64,000 nucleotides of DNA from Adiantum capillus-veneris (taxonomy: Eukaryota > Streptophyta > Polypodiopsida > Polypodiales > Pteridaceae). Within the stretch, counting starts at the first letter, position 1. Every line of letters starts with the position of its first letter. Made by a program: the position numbers and the translations under genes. This document shows, piece after piece, positions 32,521 through 44,278 of this stretch. The stretch lies in the NCBI GenBank assembly GCA_014529385.2, contig CM043957.1, positions 89,554,881 to 89,618,880 of the forward strand, written 5' to 3'. The notes beneath the pieces are model-generated. The model did not search any database and was not told the origin of the DNA. It worked only from the letters and a program-made list of their open reading frames with translations.

Positions 32521-33532
32521 ATCCCCCTCCACCCCCCATCCTCATCGCGTAGCTGCAGGAGACTGTCGTCAATAGGGCCGAAAGAAAAAAAAAACATATA
32601 TAATATATATATATATATATTACCACCCCGTTCCCACACACGCATTCACACCCACATCTATATACATACACACATACTCGCTCATGCACCAATACGTACA
32701 CACATGCATATATGCACCACACACAAATACAAAAAAAATCGAAGGAGTTCTACGACTACGACATCGACAAAAAGGAGGACCCAAAGCACACGCCGCCAAC
32801 AACAAAAAGGAGAAATGCGCCGAAGGCATGCCCCGACCGACCCCGAAAAGAAGTACGTGCTACATCGACGCACCGGCAACATACCATTCACCGGCATCAC
32901 GCAACCACGACGCCATTTTCAGTAATTTATAGGTTATTTTCATCATTTCTTCAGTTTTCACCCAAGCTATTGTAAAATTCCCACTTTGTAAATTCCCTCT
33001 CTCTAGGTGATGGTCACAAAGGCCCACCTAGAGATTCTCATCTTTTAATAACCTCCCAAAGCAAAGCAAGGGTCAACCACACCGGGCCCACCACTTGCTT
33101 TGTCTCCCCGATTAGCTTACCCTAATCACACTGGGATTACCATAATCCAAGCAGCCAACACCTATAAATTGGCACTGAGAGGTGACTATCGGGGGGGAGG
33201 GGGGGGCCAGTTCATGAGAGGTCAGCACTTGGTAGAGTGTAGTCGGAAGAGTTGACACTATCACCATCACGGGGAGGGGGCTTGTGTGTTGGGTTTTCCT
33301 TGGGAATTGCACCATGCGAAGGGAGCCACGTCCATCTCTCCACTCCAATGGTCGATGCACACGCGTATACACGCTCTTGGTAGCAAGCTTCACAATCATT
33401 AAATCGTCTTAGAGAACGCACCAAGTAGTTTGCACCATCTCTTCTCCCTACCTCTCTATCACCACAGCGTGCCATTTGTTAAATACTGCAGAAATAATTC
33501 TCCCTCACACCCCCGAGGGTTTTCATCATTTG

Positions 33533-33584
<52 letters not shown>

Positions 33585-33745
33585 TGTGTGTAAGTTTGCG
33601 GTGTTCATATCTCGTGATTTGCGTCCTAGCCGCTCAAAGCTAGGTGGTGTCCCTTGTTCGCTTTACCGTGACACGCTTGAGGCGCGTCGTTCGGCCCCCG
33701 GTGTTTTAGAGGCCGTCGGGGTTCGGGGTTCGCTTTGCTCCTGTC
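30839..33745 (+). repeat. 5' LTR of Tat-like element, microsatellite-rich
   Basis: Contains many CT runs (for example about 31074-31131, 32090-32149, 33538-33580), poly-C runs (31567-31603, 31863-31897), a CA block (32400-32519) and an AT run. The TATA box CTATAAAT lies at 33162-33169. Long Pro-rich and Arg-Glu-rich frames here are repeat translations. Compared with the 3' LTR it keeps an extra 75-bp stretch (about 32834-32908). Confidence 0.92.
33162..33169 (+). promoter_or_regulatory. TATA box of Tat-like LTR
   Basis: CTATAAAT, conserved in the 3' LTR at 42510-42517, sits in the least repetitive, best conserved part of the LTR. Confidence 0.7.
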
Positions 33746-33748
33746 GTT

Positions 33749-33765
33749 TGGTGCCCCCACTGAGG
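33749..33765 (+). other. primer binding site of Tat-like element
   Basis: TGGTGCCCCCACTGAGG begins three bases after the LTR end. TGG start fits a tRNA CCA end; I cannot name the tRNA. Confidence 0.6.
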
Positions 33766-33832
33766 AGGGATTCTAAGACCCTTCAGTTTACAATGCTGAA
33801 AGTGACGGCCACTATCAATCATGGACGAATGA

Positions 33833-34078
33833 CTGAAGGAATTCTCTAACTGGTGGACGGAAGAAGAGGAGACGAAGGAGGCACTAGCCGCCCTCATTGA
33901 AGTACTATTGCCAGGCTGCAATGTCGTCAGTATTCAAGAGGTAAATTCTCCATCTCGTGTTGCTTGTTCTAACCATAAATTGATAGCATCAGGTGGGAGG
34001 TTGGTGAAGTGCCATCATTGTTGTCAACCAAGACACACTGTCAATGAGTGCCATCAACGAAGGCAGCGAAAGGGCTGA
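33833..34078 (+). pseudogene. extra pre-gag frame with a zinc knuckle
   Basis: An open frame of 81 codons without an ATG lies between the primer site and gag. It encodes an acidic start (NWWTEEEETKEALAALIEVL) and a canonical zinc knuckle CHHCCQPRHTVNEC (CX2CX4HX4C) at 34010-34051. It is separate from gag's own knuckle at 35870-35911. Extra ORFs before gag are typical of Ogre-type Tat elements. Confidence 0.6.
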
Positions 34079-34393
34079 AATCATCTACATCGACATTCAT
34101 CGTGAAGAAGTCATTCACATCAAAGAAGGAAAGAAAACGGTGTGGCCTCTTTTCCCTAAAGACATTGCAGTCAAAGTTATAACCTTTACTCCAAAGTGGC
34201 CTAAAGGGGCTGCTCGAGCCAAAGGTAAGGAGAAGTTAAGCCGGTTTGGAAACACATGACCCCGAAGGGAGAAGCATCTGGCCAAGCAAGTGCTTCAAGC
34301 TCAGAAAGCCGGGTTGTACCCAGCTTGCCAAAGAGGAAGTCATCCGAAGCTAAGCAGCGGAAGGTCGCCTACCGAGTTGCACGACGCGTGTGA

Positions 34394-34645
34394 GTGTTAC
34401 CAATCCACTTCGACAATCCTGAAGAAGAAGTGGTAAGAAGATTCCCATGTCCTAGGGAAGAGTGGTTCGGCTACTGCTCTCGCTGTTTTGGAAAAAGGGT
34501 AGAGGATCTTCCTCCTCTCCCTGTGCAACTTATCCTGAAGAAGCTCTTTACCACGGGTGAAACCCAGTGGGCTGGGGACGAATTGCAACTGAATGGAGTA
34601 GAATTCATGCAACACATCGACTATGGAACCTACAATTGCTACTAG
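34394..34645 (+). pseudogene. second pre-gag fragment of unknown function
   Basis: The 83-codon frame (MLPIHFDNPEEEVVRRF) includes CPREEWFGYCSRCFGKR, a cysteine cluster. Together with 33833-34078 and 34044-34259 it is probably one decayed leader ORF. No family recognised. Confidence 0.45.
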
Positions 34646-35122
34646 CCAAGAGGCTGGGAGTGGTCAGACGCATCGCCATCACCCTGTACGTGCTGAGCGA
34701 CGAAGGAAAGGTAGAGCCCATGAAAGGCAACGACCTCTTGTGGATGTGTCGACTCATCAACACTGGCACGGTAAGAGTATAAGTAAGTATTCCACCCTCT
34801 GTGCATAATGGAAAATGGGCCACCGGCATTCCCGTTCAGATTCTTGCAGCATATGCATGTGAATATCTATGTAGATAGGAAGGTCTTCTACCAACAGAAG
34901 ATCGTATACCTATTCGGTGCGGCGGTACTAGGAGAGATCCTCAATTCCCCAAACCCTATCATTCTCCCCATATTGAATTACCATCATTCCTTTAATGTTT
35001 CTATCTTTATCATGTTTTAATCTATCCACCCAACCCTGTAAAAAGCCGCTATGAGCCTCTACTGTTGTTAATGTAATTTCATAAAAAGAAAAAAAAGGTT
35101 TGTAATTTCTTGAGTCACTACC

Positions 35123-35677
35123 ATGGCAAGTGTTTCTTTCCCGACATTCAGTGAAAAGAAGGAAGAAGATCTTACTACCGACTTTTTGGATGATTTCGAA
35201 ATTGCTTGTGTCGTCTCCAACAAAGATGACGACGCTTCACGACTTAGAATTTTTCCTTTACTGATGAACGTAGAGGCCAAGTCCTGGTATAATACAGTGC
35301 CCCAGGCTACCAAGAATGCATGGGATGTGTTAAGGGCTGCTTTTGTAAAGAGGTTTGGTGGAGGCACAACCTCAGAGAAGCTATGGCAGCTACTGACGGA
35401 ATTGAAGCAGGGAGGTCTGCTAGAGTATTCCACCTACGAGTCCAAGTTTGTGGACTTATGGGAGAGATGGGTTGCCTCTCTAGAGGAAGACGAAGGAGTG
35501 CCTAATTTCCTAAAGAAGGACCGTTTCATTGCTGGTCTATGGTCGCCGCTTAGAGAGAAGGTGAAGGGAAGGTTTCCTGCAACATATGAGTTGGCAATTG
35601 AAGTAGCCCGCCTTAAAGACAAGAAGCTACGCATGCAAGCAAGAGTAAACGAGTCAAAGAAAACAAGCTCGGCCTGA
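35123..35677 (+). pseudogene. Tat-like gag core
   Basis: The 184-codon frame matches a retrotransposon gag core: WYNTVPQATKNAWDVLRAAF, RFGGG, then YESKFVDLWERW and DRFIAGLWSPLREKV. The ATG is in context ACCATGGC. The C-terminal part continues past a TGA with a zinc knuckle CYNCGEDGHGMYYC at 35870-35911 after another stop. Confidence 0.88.
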
Positions 35678-36422
35678 CCAACCCCAGTGATTGCAAGAGC
35701 CAGTTATAGAGCCCAACCACAAGAGGCATCAGAAGAGCAGCAAGACCTACTGAGTCGCATCACCACCCAACTAGAGAGTTTATCTGTGCATCTGGTGAAG
35801 CAAGGGCATGCACCTGTTAGGAATCCAGAACAAGGAAGAGGACAACGAAGGTAGAAGCAGGAGTAACATTGTTACAACTGCGGGGAAGACGGCCATGGAA
35901 TGTACTACTGCCTACACCCAAGGAGGCAAAAATCAATAGAGGGGGAGACAGAATCAGATCTCTCCGCCAAGAGCAAGAACACCACCACCTAGGCAACCAG
36001 GGCCGATCCTACCGGTCCAAATCCTTCGACCACCTGCACAATAGCAACCACTACCCCAACCTCTCATTCCACCACTACCCCCACCACCTGCTGTGAACCA
36101 AGAGGTGAGTGTTATTAGCTTGGAGGCTAAAGGGAAGGCAAAGGTAGAAGAATCAGTTCAAGAGAAGCACAAAGGGAAAGCAAAGGTAGAAGAAGTGGAT
36201 GCTATGGGAGTGAAGCGTGCAAGGCACAAGGAAGCCTCTCAAAGAGAAGAGAAGATGAAAGGGAAGACTGAGTCTAGCAAGCAAGCAGCTAAACCGCGAC
36301 AGAAGATAGACATCGTGGATTTCTCACTAGGTAAGTATGCAAAACCCTATGCCTTAGTTCAGGATGTGTTAATGTAGGGCCCGAAGATAACTTGGCCCCA
36401 ATTACTCCACCTTGCACCAAGG

Positions 36423-37325
36423 ATGAGGAGGCAATGGACAAAAATGGTAAGTACCAGGAAATCAAGACCCAAGATAGTTGGGGCTACCTCTGGAAGGGAT
36501 CTCGACGACATCCTACCAACCATGGATGCTCACATCAAGGGGAAAAACATTTCAAACGTCTACATAGATGGTGGCGTGCAAATATGCATCATGAGTGAAA
36601 AGATGATGCACCATCTAGGTCTATAGGTAAGTAGGCCGACACCCTGCCGAGCCAAGATGGCAAACAATGTAAGAGTGAAATGTATGGGCATTGTAAATGC
36701 GGTCAAAGTAAAAGCATTCAATACAGAAGTGGAGGTAGACATCTTTGTCATGCCACACAAAGGGGAGGGCTACCCCATCATTCTTGGGAGGCCTTGGCTT
36801 ATGGCTATGGAAGCTAAACAGGACTGGAGCACTAGAATGATTCAAATGAAGGACGCTAAAGGGAAGTCCATATTCTACGACATGAGGACTGGAAAGCAGC
36901 GCAACATGATCTTGGAAGCTTTAGAAGATGAGTCCACCAGCGACTATTCGTCTACCTCAGGAGAAGAGACAACCACCACCGACGGAAGTGACAGTAGCAT
37001 CGAAGTGATGGGGGTCATTCTTAAAGACCCAAAAATATTGACACAATCTGAAACACCCTTGACAAACCAAGAGGGATCATCAGGTATGCAGTCCTTGGAG
37101 GATGCAGGTAAGTTACAAAAAATACTCTCAAACGAGTTAACAAATGAAGAAAGGAAAGAGTATGTCTCCATGCTAGGTAACTTCACTACTTTGTTCATTG
37201 ATGGCTATGATAAGATCACAGGAATTACAGTAGTGCAACACCACATAAAGCTCAAGGAAGGCAGTAAACCCGTAGTAAAAAAAGCTCAGAAGACTTGGGG
37301 TAATCCAACAAGAGGCACTACTTAA
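36423..37325 (+). pseudogene. Tat-like protease
   Basis: Two frames together give the protease: VYIDGGVQICIMSEKM (36423-36626) in place of the active-site loop, and YPIILGRPWLMAM (in 36657-37325). The loop reads DGG rather than DSG or DTG. A TAG and a short break separate the halves. The region before it (36093-36377) is a Lys/Glu-rich linker. Confidence 0.8.
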
Positions 37326-37329
37326 AGAA

Positions 37330-37794
37330 GTGAGAAGTTTGCTACAAGTAGGTTTCATCTACCCTGTCGAAGACTCAGAATGGGTCTCCCCAGTAGTAGT
37401 CACACCAAAAAAAAAAGGTAAGTGGAGAGTCTGTGTGGATTATAAACCTTTCAATGCAACCACGAAGAGGGATCACTTTTCCCTCCCATTCCAGGATGAA
37501 ATTCTCAATGAAATGGCAGGTCACGAACGATACATAGTTTGCGACGACTACTCAGGATACTTCCAGATTAGCATTGCGGAAGAAGATAAGAAGAAGACAA
37601 TCTTCATCACACCTTGGGGATGCTTTGCTTACAGAGTGATGCCGTTTGGCCTCACTAACGCCCCGGCCACATTTCAGCGCTATGTGACCTTTGTTTTCCA
37701 ACCCTACTTTAGAACATCAATACGGGTTTTCATAGATGATTTTTGCATATATAGTTCACGAGCCCTTCATCTAAGAAAGTCTATGACGGCTTAA
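37330..37794 (+). pseudogene. Tat-like reverse transcriptase, fingers and palm
   Basis: Contains PVVVTPKKKGKWRVCVDY, CDDYSGYFQI, RVMPFGLTNAPATFQR and the catalytic FIDD (RVFIDDFCIYS). A stop at 37792-37794 precedes the thumb, which continues at 37809. Confidence 0.9.
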
Positions 37795-37808
37795 CCAGGC
37801 TGCAAACC

Positions 37809-38971
37809 TTGGGTGGCCAGCTCAACGTGGATAAGTGTCACATTGGTGAAAGAAAAGTCACTCTCCTTGGCCATGTAATTTCAGCAAAAGGGATTGAGGC
37901 TGACCCTAGCAAGATCCACGCCCTGGCATCTTTGTCGTCACCCACCACCGCTAAGCATCTGGTTTCTTTCCTTAAGAAGGTAAGATACTTAAGCAGGTTC
38001 ATTCACTTGATATCTCAAGTGGTCCTTCCCCTACAACAACTCACCCAGAGGGATGTTTTCTCATGGAGTGAAGAGAATGAGCAGCAGTGTACTGAGGTAA
38101 AACAAATCCTAGCTAAGCTTCCCACCATTTCACCTCCTAAGTGGGACGAGCCATTTTATGTGAACCCTAGTGTAGGAAGTGATACACTCGGAGCCGTGCT
38201 AATGCAAAATGACCCCCAAACTTCTTTCATGCGTCCTATTTACTTCTCTAGTCGTGTCATGACCCCGTCAGAAAAGGGATTTACCGAAGTAGAACACATG
38301 GTTCTGGCACTAATGTTTGCTACCACAAAGTTCTGCTCCTATCTCCTGCCTAGACCCTTTGTAATCCTGACAATGGAAGAGGTTTTCCCATATGTAATGC
38401 GACACATGGATGTCTCATCTAGGATCTCAAAGTGGCTAATTAGATTACAAGAGTTTGACTACACCATGCAAGTAGAAAACTCCACCAGAGCTAGTTTAGC
38501 AGGAATTCTCACTCATCGCCATTATGAGAAGAAGTTGAAGGTCAACTCGGAAGGGAAGGAAGAAACACCAATGGTAGAAAGTCCTAGGCTAGAAAGAGAT
38601 CACTCTCTTTTCTTTGACGGAGCATACAAGAGAACAATGGACCAGTCTGCAGCAGGCATAGTCATTTTCAACGAGCGACAAGGAAGAGTATTCTTCATCG
38701 GGCAGTTATTACACTCCCACTCCAACAATGAAGCAGAGTATGTAGCCCTAATTCTTGGGTTGGAACAATGTATCTCACAAGGAATTCAACGCCTAAACGT
38801 GTTTGGCGATGCTTTGCTTTTGATAAGGCAGATAAATGGCACTTGGGTTTGTAAGAATCAGGTTTTACTTGGTCAACTACGCTAAGTTAAGGATCTTCTA
38901 AGGAAGTTTGAAGCAGTGAAACTATTTCATGTCCCCAGAGTAGAAAATCAGGAGGCAGATTCTCTAGCCAA
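37809..38971 (+). pseudogene. Tat-like RT thumb, degenerate RNase H and second RNase H
   Basis: After the RT thumb (GHVISAKGIEADPSKI), the first RNase H region has the usual catalytic Asp replaced by Asn119 (FYVNPS) and the TDHQ-type Asp missing (ILTMEEVF, 186-193), although Glu160 remains. A second RNase H starts at about 265 with Asp270 (FFDGAY), Glu310 (NNEAEY) and Asp334 (VFGDALL). After a TAA at 38883-38885 the last motif ENQEADSLAKE supplies the fourth acidic residue. This matches the known pattern in which the first domain becomes a structural tether. Confidence 0.88.
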
Positions 38972-40373
38972 AGAAAGAATACATGACGTTCCCGTAGGAG
39001 CCATCAAATTGAAGCTACCCCTCTTTCAAGGTAGTGATGCTATGCCTGATGTCGTCAGTTTTTTAGATACAGGAGAATGTCCGGAAGGATACACCAAAGG
39101 CCAGAAACAGTGGCTGGTACGGAAGGTTACTAGATACCGCCTTGTAAACGACCACTTGTATTGTAAAGGCAAGGATCAAATTCTCAGGCGGGTGCCAACC
39201 TCCAATGAGATCACATAGGTAATTTCAAGTTGCCATGATGGCATCTACGACGGTCATTTTGCTTTGGATATCACCAGTAGGAAGATTCTACAAGCAGGAT
39301 ACTCTTGGCCTAGTTTGAACAGGGATGTACACCATTGGTGTAAGACATGTAAGGCTTGTCAAGTGGCCAGTGATCGCGCATTAACCTACGAGCCACAAGC
39401 TCCTATCATCTCGTATGGTCCATTTGAGAAATGGGGAATAGATGCAATTGGTCCTTTACCAAGGGCCCAATCAGGTAAACTATACATCATAGTGGGTGTA
39501 GACTACATGACTCGACGGGCAAAAGCAACAACAACCACCCGCATTATAGCCCAAGAGGTAGCAAAGTTTATTTTTGAGCATATCTATTTTCGTTTTGGCA
39601 CTCCTCTTGAGATAATATCAGATAGAGGTCCAGGATTTAGAGGTGATTTTGTGGGATAACTGATGAAGAAGTTAGGCATCACACGCCGACATTCCACACC
39701 ATACGATCCACAATGCAATGGTCTGGTAGAGAAGGTAAATGGAATGATTTGCAAAATCATCACAAAGTAGGTGAACAATCACACGGGGGACTGGGACAAA
39801 CGTCTCATGGCAGCTCTTTGTGCCTACCGAACAACGTTCCGAACATCACTAGGTTCCACCCCTTTCCATCTAGTTTATGGGAAGGAGGCAATTCTACCCA
39901 TTCAGGTACAGATAGCCAGCTTACGAGTTTTGGCTAGCCAGATACATCGTCCAATTGTAAATCTCCGAAACCACATCTTGGATCTGGAGAGGCTCCAACT
40001 AGATAGGGAAGAAGCAATCAATCACTATGCAACGCAAGCAGAACGACGCTGGCTCACTTTCAATCAAGGGCTTAAAGAAAAGGGACTGGAAAAAGGTATG
40101 TTAATGCTAAGGTACGACAACAGATTTGACACCAGGAAGAACAAGAAATTTCAACCCAGATGGGAGGGACCATTCATCATCAAGAAACGCTATGACAACG
40201 ACAACTATAAGCTGATGGAAGCAGATGGGAGAATTCACAAGACTAGGGTCAATGGATGGAAACTGAAAAGGTATTTTCTTAGGTTTGATCCAGAATTCAT
40301 GCTAGACATTCCAGAGGAAGGAGAACCCTCTAACTCCACAACTAAAGATACAGAGGAAGGGCTAGAAGCATGA
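38972..40373 (+). pseudogene. Tat-like integrase
   Basis: Zinc region: CHDGIYDGHF and WCKTCKACQ. Core: KWGIDAIGPL (Asp), IISDRGPGF (Asp), and after a TAA at 39657-39659 the Glu in GLVEKVNG. The C-terminal domain is in 39771-40373 (RWEGPFIIKKRYDNDNYKL, WKLKRYF). Stops at 39217-39219, 39657 and near 39768 break it. No chromodomain. Confidence 0.9.
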
Positions 40374-40385
40374 ATGCCTCTAGCC

Positions 40386-40401
40386 AAAAGGAGAGGGCTA
40401 A
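40386..40401 (+). other. polypurine tract of Tat-like element
   Basis: AAAAGGAGAGGGCTAA directly before the 3' LTR. Confidence 0.7.
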
Positions 40402-40639
40402 TGATGGCCGATTTTTGGAAATCAAAGAGAAAAAAAAAGAAAAAAATTATTTTTCCTCTGTCGAAGCCTTGGCGACACTATTGGAAGGCTCGACAACACC
40501 TGGTCAACCTCCCGATGCTTTGACTGGCATGGCACCCCCCCCCCCCCCCCCCTTCGATTGGATGGCCTTATCACCCTCATGCCCCCCCCCCCGCTTGTCT
40601 ATGCCCCAGCCTAGCTGGCCACCCTCGGTTTCACATACC

Positions 40640-40670
<31 letters not shown>

Positions 40671-41197
40671 CTGTAGTTTTATTCCCTCGGCGGGCATCGA
40701 CTGAGATATCTCTCTTCTCTCTCATTTTCCCTACATACCTCTGTCTAATATCCTCTCTTCCCCTTACCGACACCTTGTATCACCCTCATAGCCCCCCCCC
40801 CCCCCCCCCCCCCCCCCACCGGCCACCCTTGGCCAGGCGCAGCTCTCAATCACCCACCCCCTTCTCTCGCTTTCTCTCTCGCGCTCCCGCTGTGTCGAGC
40901 CCATAGAACAACTCCCTCCCTTGCTCTCTATGCAAGCCGGTAACCCGAAAATATTTCCTCTCTCTCCACACCCGCTTGCCTCACCCTCGGCCTCATTCTC
41001 CCTCCCTTGGCCTGCTACCCCTACCTCTCCTCTCGTCCACACCCCCTTTGGCCATATTCCCCCCCCCCCCATCTGTTTTCTTCCCCAACCCTGGCGGACC
41101 ACCAGCTTTATACCCCCCCCCCCCCCCCCCCCCCATCTTCACCTAGACCTACCCATCCTCTCTCTCTTGGGAGAGTGGCCGTGAAGACTATGAAAGG

Positions 41198-41251
<54 letters not shown>

Positions 41252-41525
41252 CCCTTCTCATTCACCCCCCCCCCCCCCCCCCCCCCATCCTCTCTCACCC
41301 ATTCCCTATCACCACCCCACACCCTCACACCCCCCCCCCCCCCCCCCCCCCCCCCCCGGGAGAAACCCGCCTTTGTTATATACTCCCTCTCTCTAACCCA
41401 AGATGCCCGTCGACTAAAACAACCCCCCCCCCCCTCATCACCCTCTGTCTCCACGCTGCCACCTCCCCCTCTCTTCTCCCGGATCCAGCCCGAAGGCTCC
41501 AACGCCACACACCCTCCCACCTACC

Positions 41526-41594
<69 letters not shown>

Positions 41595-41665
41595 CTCTCT
41601 CTCGTTCGTCCCAGCCTGTGAAGGCGGGCAAAGAACGAGAGTTTCTCCCCCCTTATCTCCACACA

Positions 41666-41704
<39 letters not shown>

Positions 41705-41844
41705 CTCTCTCTCTCTCTCTCTCTCTGCCTCTCCACTCATCCCCTTCTCTCCCTCGCGCTCTGCACACAGCTCCAACCCGCCCGCAGTAGTAATCTCTCT
41801 CTCTCTCTCTCTCTCCCTCTCGGCCTGTAGAGGCGTAGCGAAAA

Positions 41845-41908
<64 letters not shown>

Positions 41909-42881
41909 CCCACGCTTACATCCACACCATCCCCCCCACCCCCATCCGCATCACGTAGCTGCAGCAGCAGACTGCTGTCAACAAGGCCGAAAGAAAAAAA
42001 ACATATAAATATATATATATATATATATTTATATATTACCGCCCCGTTCTCACGCACGCATGTGGACCCACATCTATATACATACACACATACTCGCTCA
42101 TGCACCAATACGTACACACACACATATACGCAACACACACAAATACAAAAAAAACCGAAGGAGGTCTACGACTACGACATCGACAAAAAGGAGGAGGACC
42201 CAAAGCACGCGCCGCCAACAACAAAAAGGAGAAATGCGCCGAAGGCATGCAACCCCGATGCCATTTTCAATAATTTATAGGTTATTTTCATCATTTCTTC
42301 TGTTTTCACCCAAGCCATTGTAAAATTCCCACTTTGTAAATTCCCTCTCTCTAGGTGATGGTAACAAAGGCCCACGTAGAGATTCTCATCTTTTAATAAC
42401 CTCCCAAAACAAAGCAAGTGTCAACCACACCGGGCCCACCACTTGCTTTGTCTCCCCGATTAGCTTACCCTTATCACACTGGGATTACCATAATCCAAGC
42501 AGTCAACACCTATAAATTGGCACTGAGAGGTCACTATCGGGGGGGAGGGGGGCAGTTCATGAGAGGTCAGTACTTGGTAGAGTGTAGTGGGAAGAGTTGA
42601 CACTATCACCATCACGGGGAGGGGGCTTGTGTGTTGGGTTTGCCCTGGGAATTGCACCATGCGAAGAGAGCCACGTCCATCTCTCGACTCCAATGGTCGA
42701 TGCACACGCGTATACACGCTCTTGGTAGCAAGCTTCACAATCATTGAGTCGTCTTAGAGAACACACTAAGTAGTTTGCACCATCTCTTCTTCCTACCTCT
42801 CTATCACCACCACGTGCCATTTGTAATACTACAGAAATAATTCTCCCTCACACCCCCGAGGGTTTTCATCATTTGCAAATC

Positions 42882-42912
<31 letters not shown>

Positions 42913-43064
42913 TTGCGGTGTTCATATCATTGTGGTTTGCATCCTAGCTGCTCAAAGCTAGGTGGTGCCCCCTATTCGCTTTACCATGATAGGCTCGAGG
43001 CGCACTATTCGGCCCCCTGCATTTTAGAGGCCGTCGGGGTTCGGGGTTCGCTTTGCTCCCGTCA
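40402..43064 (+). repeat. 3' LTR of Tat-like element
   Basis: Collinear with 30839-33745. Differences are mainly microsatellite lengths, an absent 75-bp segment and GC-to-AT transitions near the start (for example TCGGAGCC versus TCGAAGCC). Confidence 0.92.
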
Positions 43065-43068
43065 GTGC

Positions 43069-44278
43069 CGTTAAGCTCATACAGGTTGTTCACGTGGGAA
43101 GGATGTCCATGGAACCCAAAAATGGCTTAGAACCGATTTGAGAGGGAGGGTTAAGGTTCGAGCGGAAGTTCAAACAAGGGGTTCGATATGTGTCTGCTAG
43201 CTTATGGACCTACCACAGTTATAAATAGGGTTGAATTTCCCTTGCCACATCCACCCATCAAACATTTGCCTAATGTTAGGATTTAATCCATGCCACTACG
43301 TCCTCAAGATGGGGTCAACACACTAATCACCATTAGTACTTGGTTTGCTTGTTTAAGCTCCAAAAGATAGTGTATTTAATCTCGTCTTATACACTCTTTC
43401 ACACGCAAAAATCTCCCCACACACATATATTTAGCAGATTAGTTGGATAGACTATTGAGCTCAAATTTGGGAGCTTAAGGGCTTGTCAGAGAGACCTTGA
43501 ATAATACTTCCTCCACACACAAGAAATGCGACTGATAGGTTTATGTGGTGGAGCTGATTGAAGGATTAAGATATGAAAAAATCACCAAACATGCATTCTA
43601 AAGAGGATACATTTAAATTGATTGATTGGATATTGGGGAGCTTTCAATCAATTTAGATTGAGAGACAATGCTAAATGAAATCACTAAATGCACAAGACAC
43701 TTATACTTCCTCAACCAACTCCAATCAAACTATGGAGGGTAGTAGCTCATTTCATGTTACCAAGAACATGCCCACACATAGAACATTAGGCAGATTAGGC
43801 TGTTGATTAAGGAGTAATTAAGCTAATGTATCTAATGAGTGATTCAAAAATATCAACCACTATGTGACTCTCATACCAGTTGGAATGGTAGGGTTAGGGT
43901 GGTATGATAATTGTAGCATATAATGAGTAATTAGAGAGAGCAATTGGACAATGCACAAAGTAGAAAAACTAATAACAATACTTGATAATAAAAATGATCA
44001 ACAACACGAGAAAGTCTAAGGAGTGAGGGGCTACTTTAGTAGTAGAAGCATATGGCTAGCTGCACCTCTCAAGGGTCACATTGGCATCCTTCCCAAGGGC
44101 ATCTCTCAAAGACCAAGAATAGAATGGGGGTGACTGAGAATAGCTTTTGGACTCTTGTGCAACTCACCATGCCATGGATTCAATAGTTAGGGATTATTTT
44201 ATTTTATGTTTTCTCACATTTTCACATACAAAAAGGTGTTAAAAAAGTGACCTTGAAAAGAATTTACAGATTGGATGG
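43069..44278. other. flank between two retrotransposons, partly an old LTR
   Basis: Unassigned sequence up to about 44100. The last part (about 44137-44278) shares TTGGACTCTTGTG and CATGCCAT words with the copia LTR fragment near 29232-29270 and continues at 55118, so it is half of an LTR split by the next element. Confidence 0.45.

Larger units (their letters stand above)
30839..43064 (+). mobile_element. Tat-like Ty3/gypsy element with two RNase H domains, 12.2 kb
   Basis: LTRs run from TGATGACCGATTTTTG (30839) to CTGTC at 33745 and from TGATGGCCGATTTTTG (40402) to CCGTCA (43064). The target duplication is AGTGC (30834-30838 and 43064-43068); the A is shared between LTR end and duplication, so 4 or 5 bp. 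Internally it has an extra coding region before gag, then gag, protease, RT, RNase H, a second RNase H and integrase. A second, archaeal-type RNase H and extra leader ORF are known from the Tat/Ogre lineage. Several stops and frameshifts make it inactive, but LTRs outside microsatellites remain similar. Confidence 0.93.

Noticed and set aside
31036-32925. Long Pro-rich, Ser-Leu-rich and Arg-Glu-rich reading frames on both strands
   Set aside because: They are translations of poly-C, CT/GA and CA microsatellites inside the LTR, occur in all frames and are repeated in the other LTR (40402-43064).
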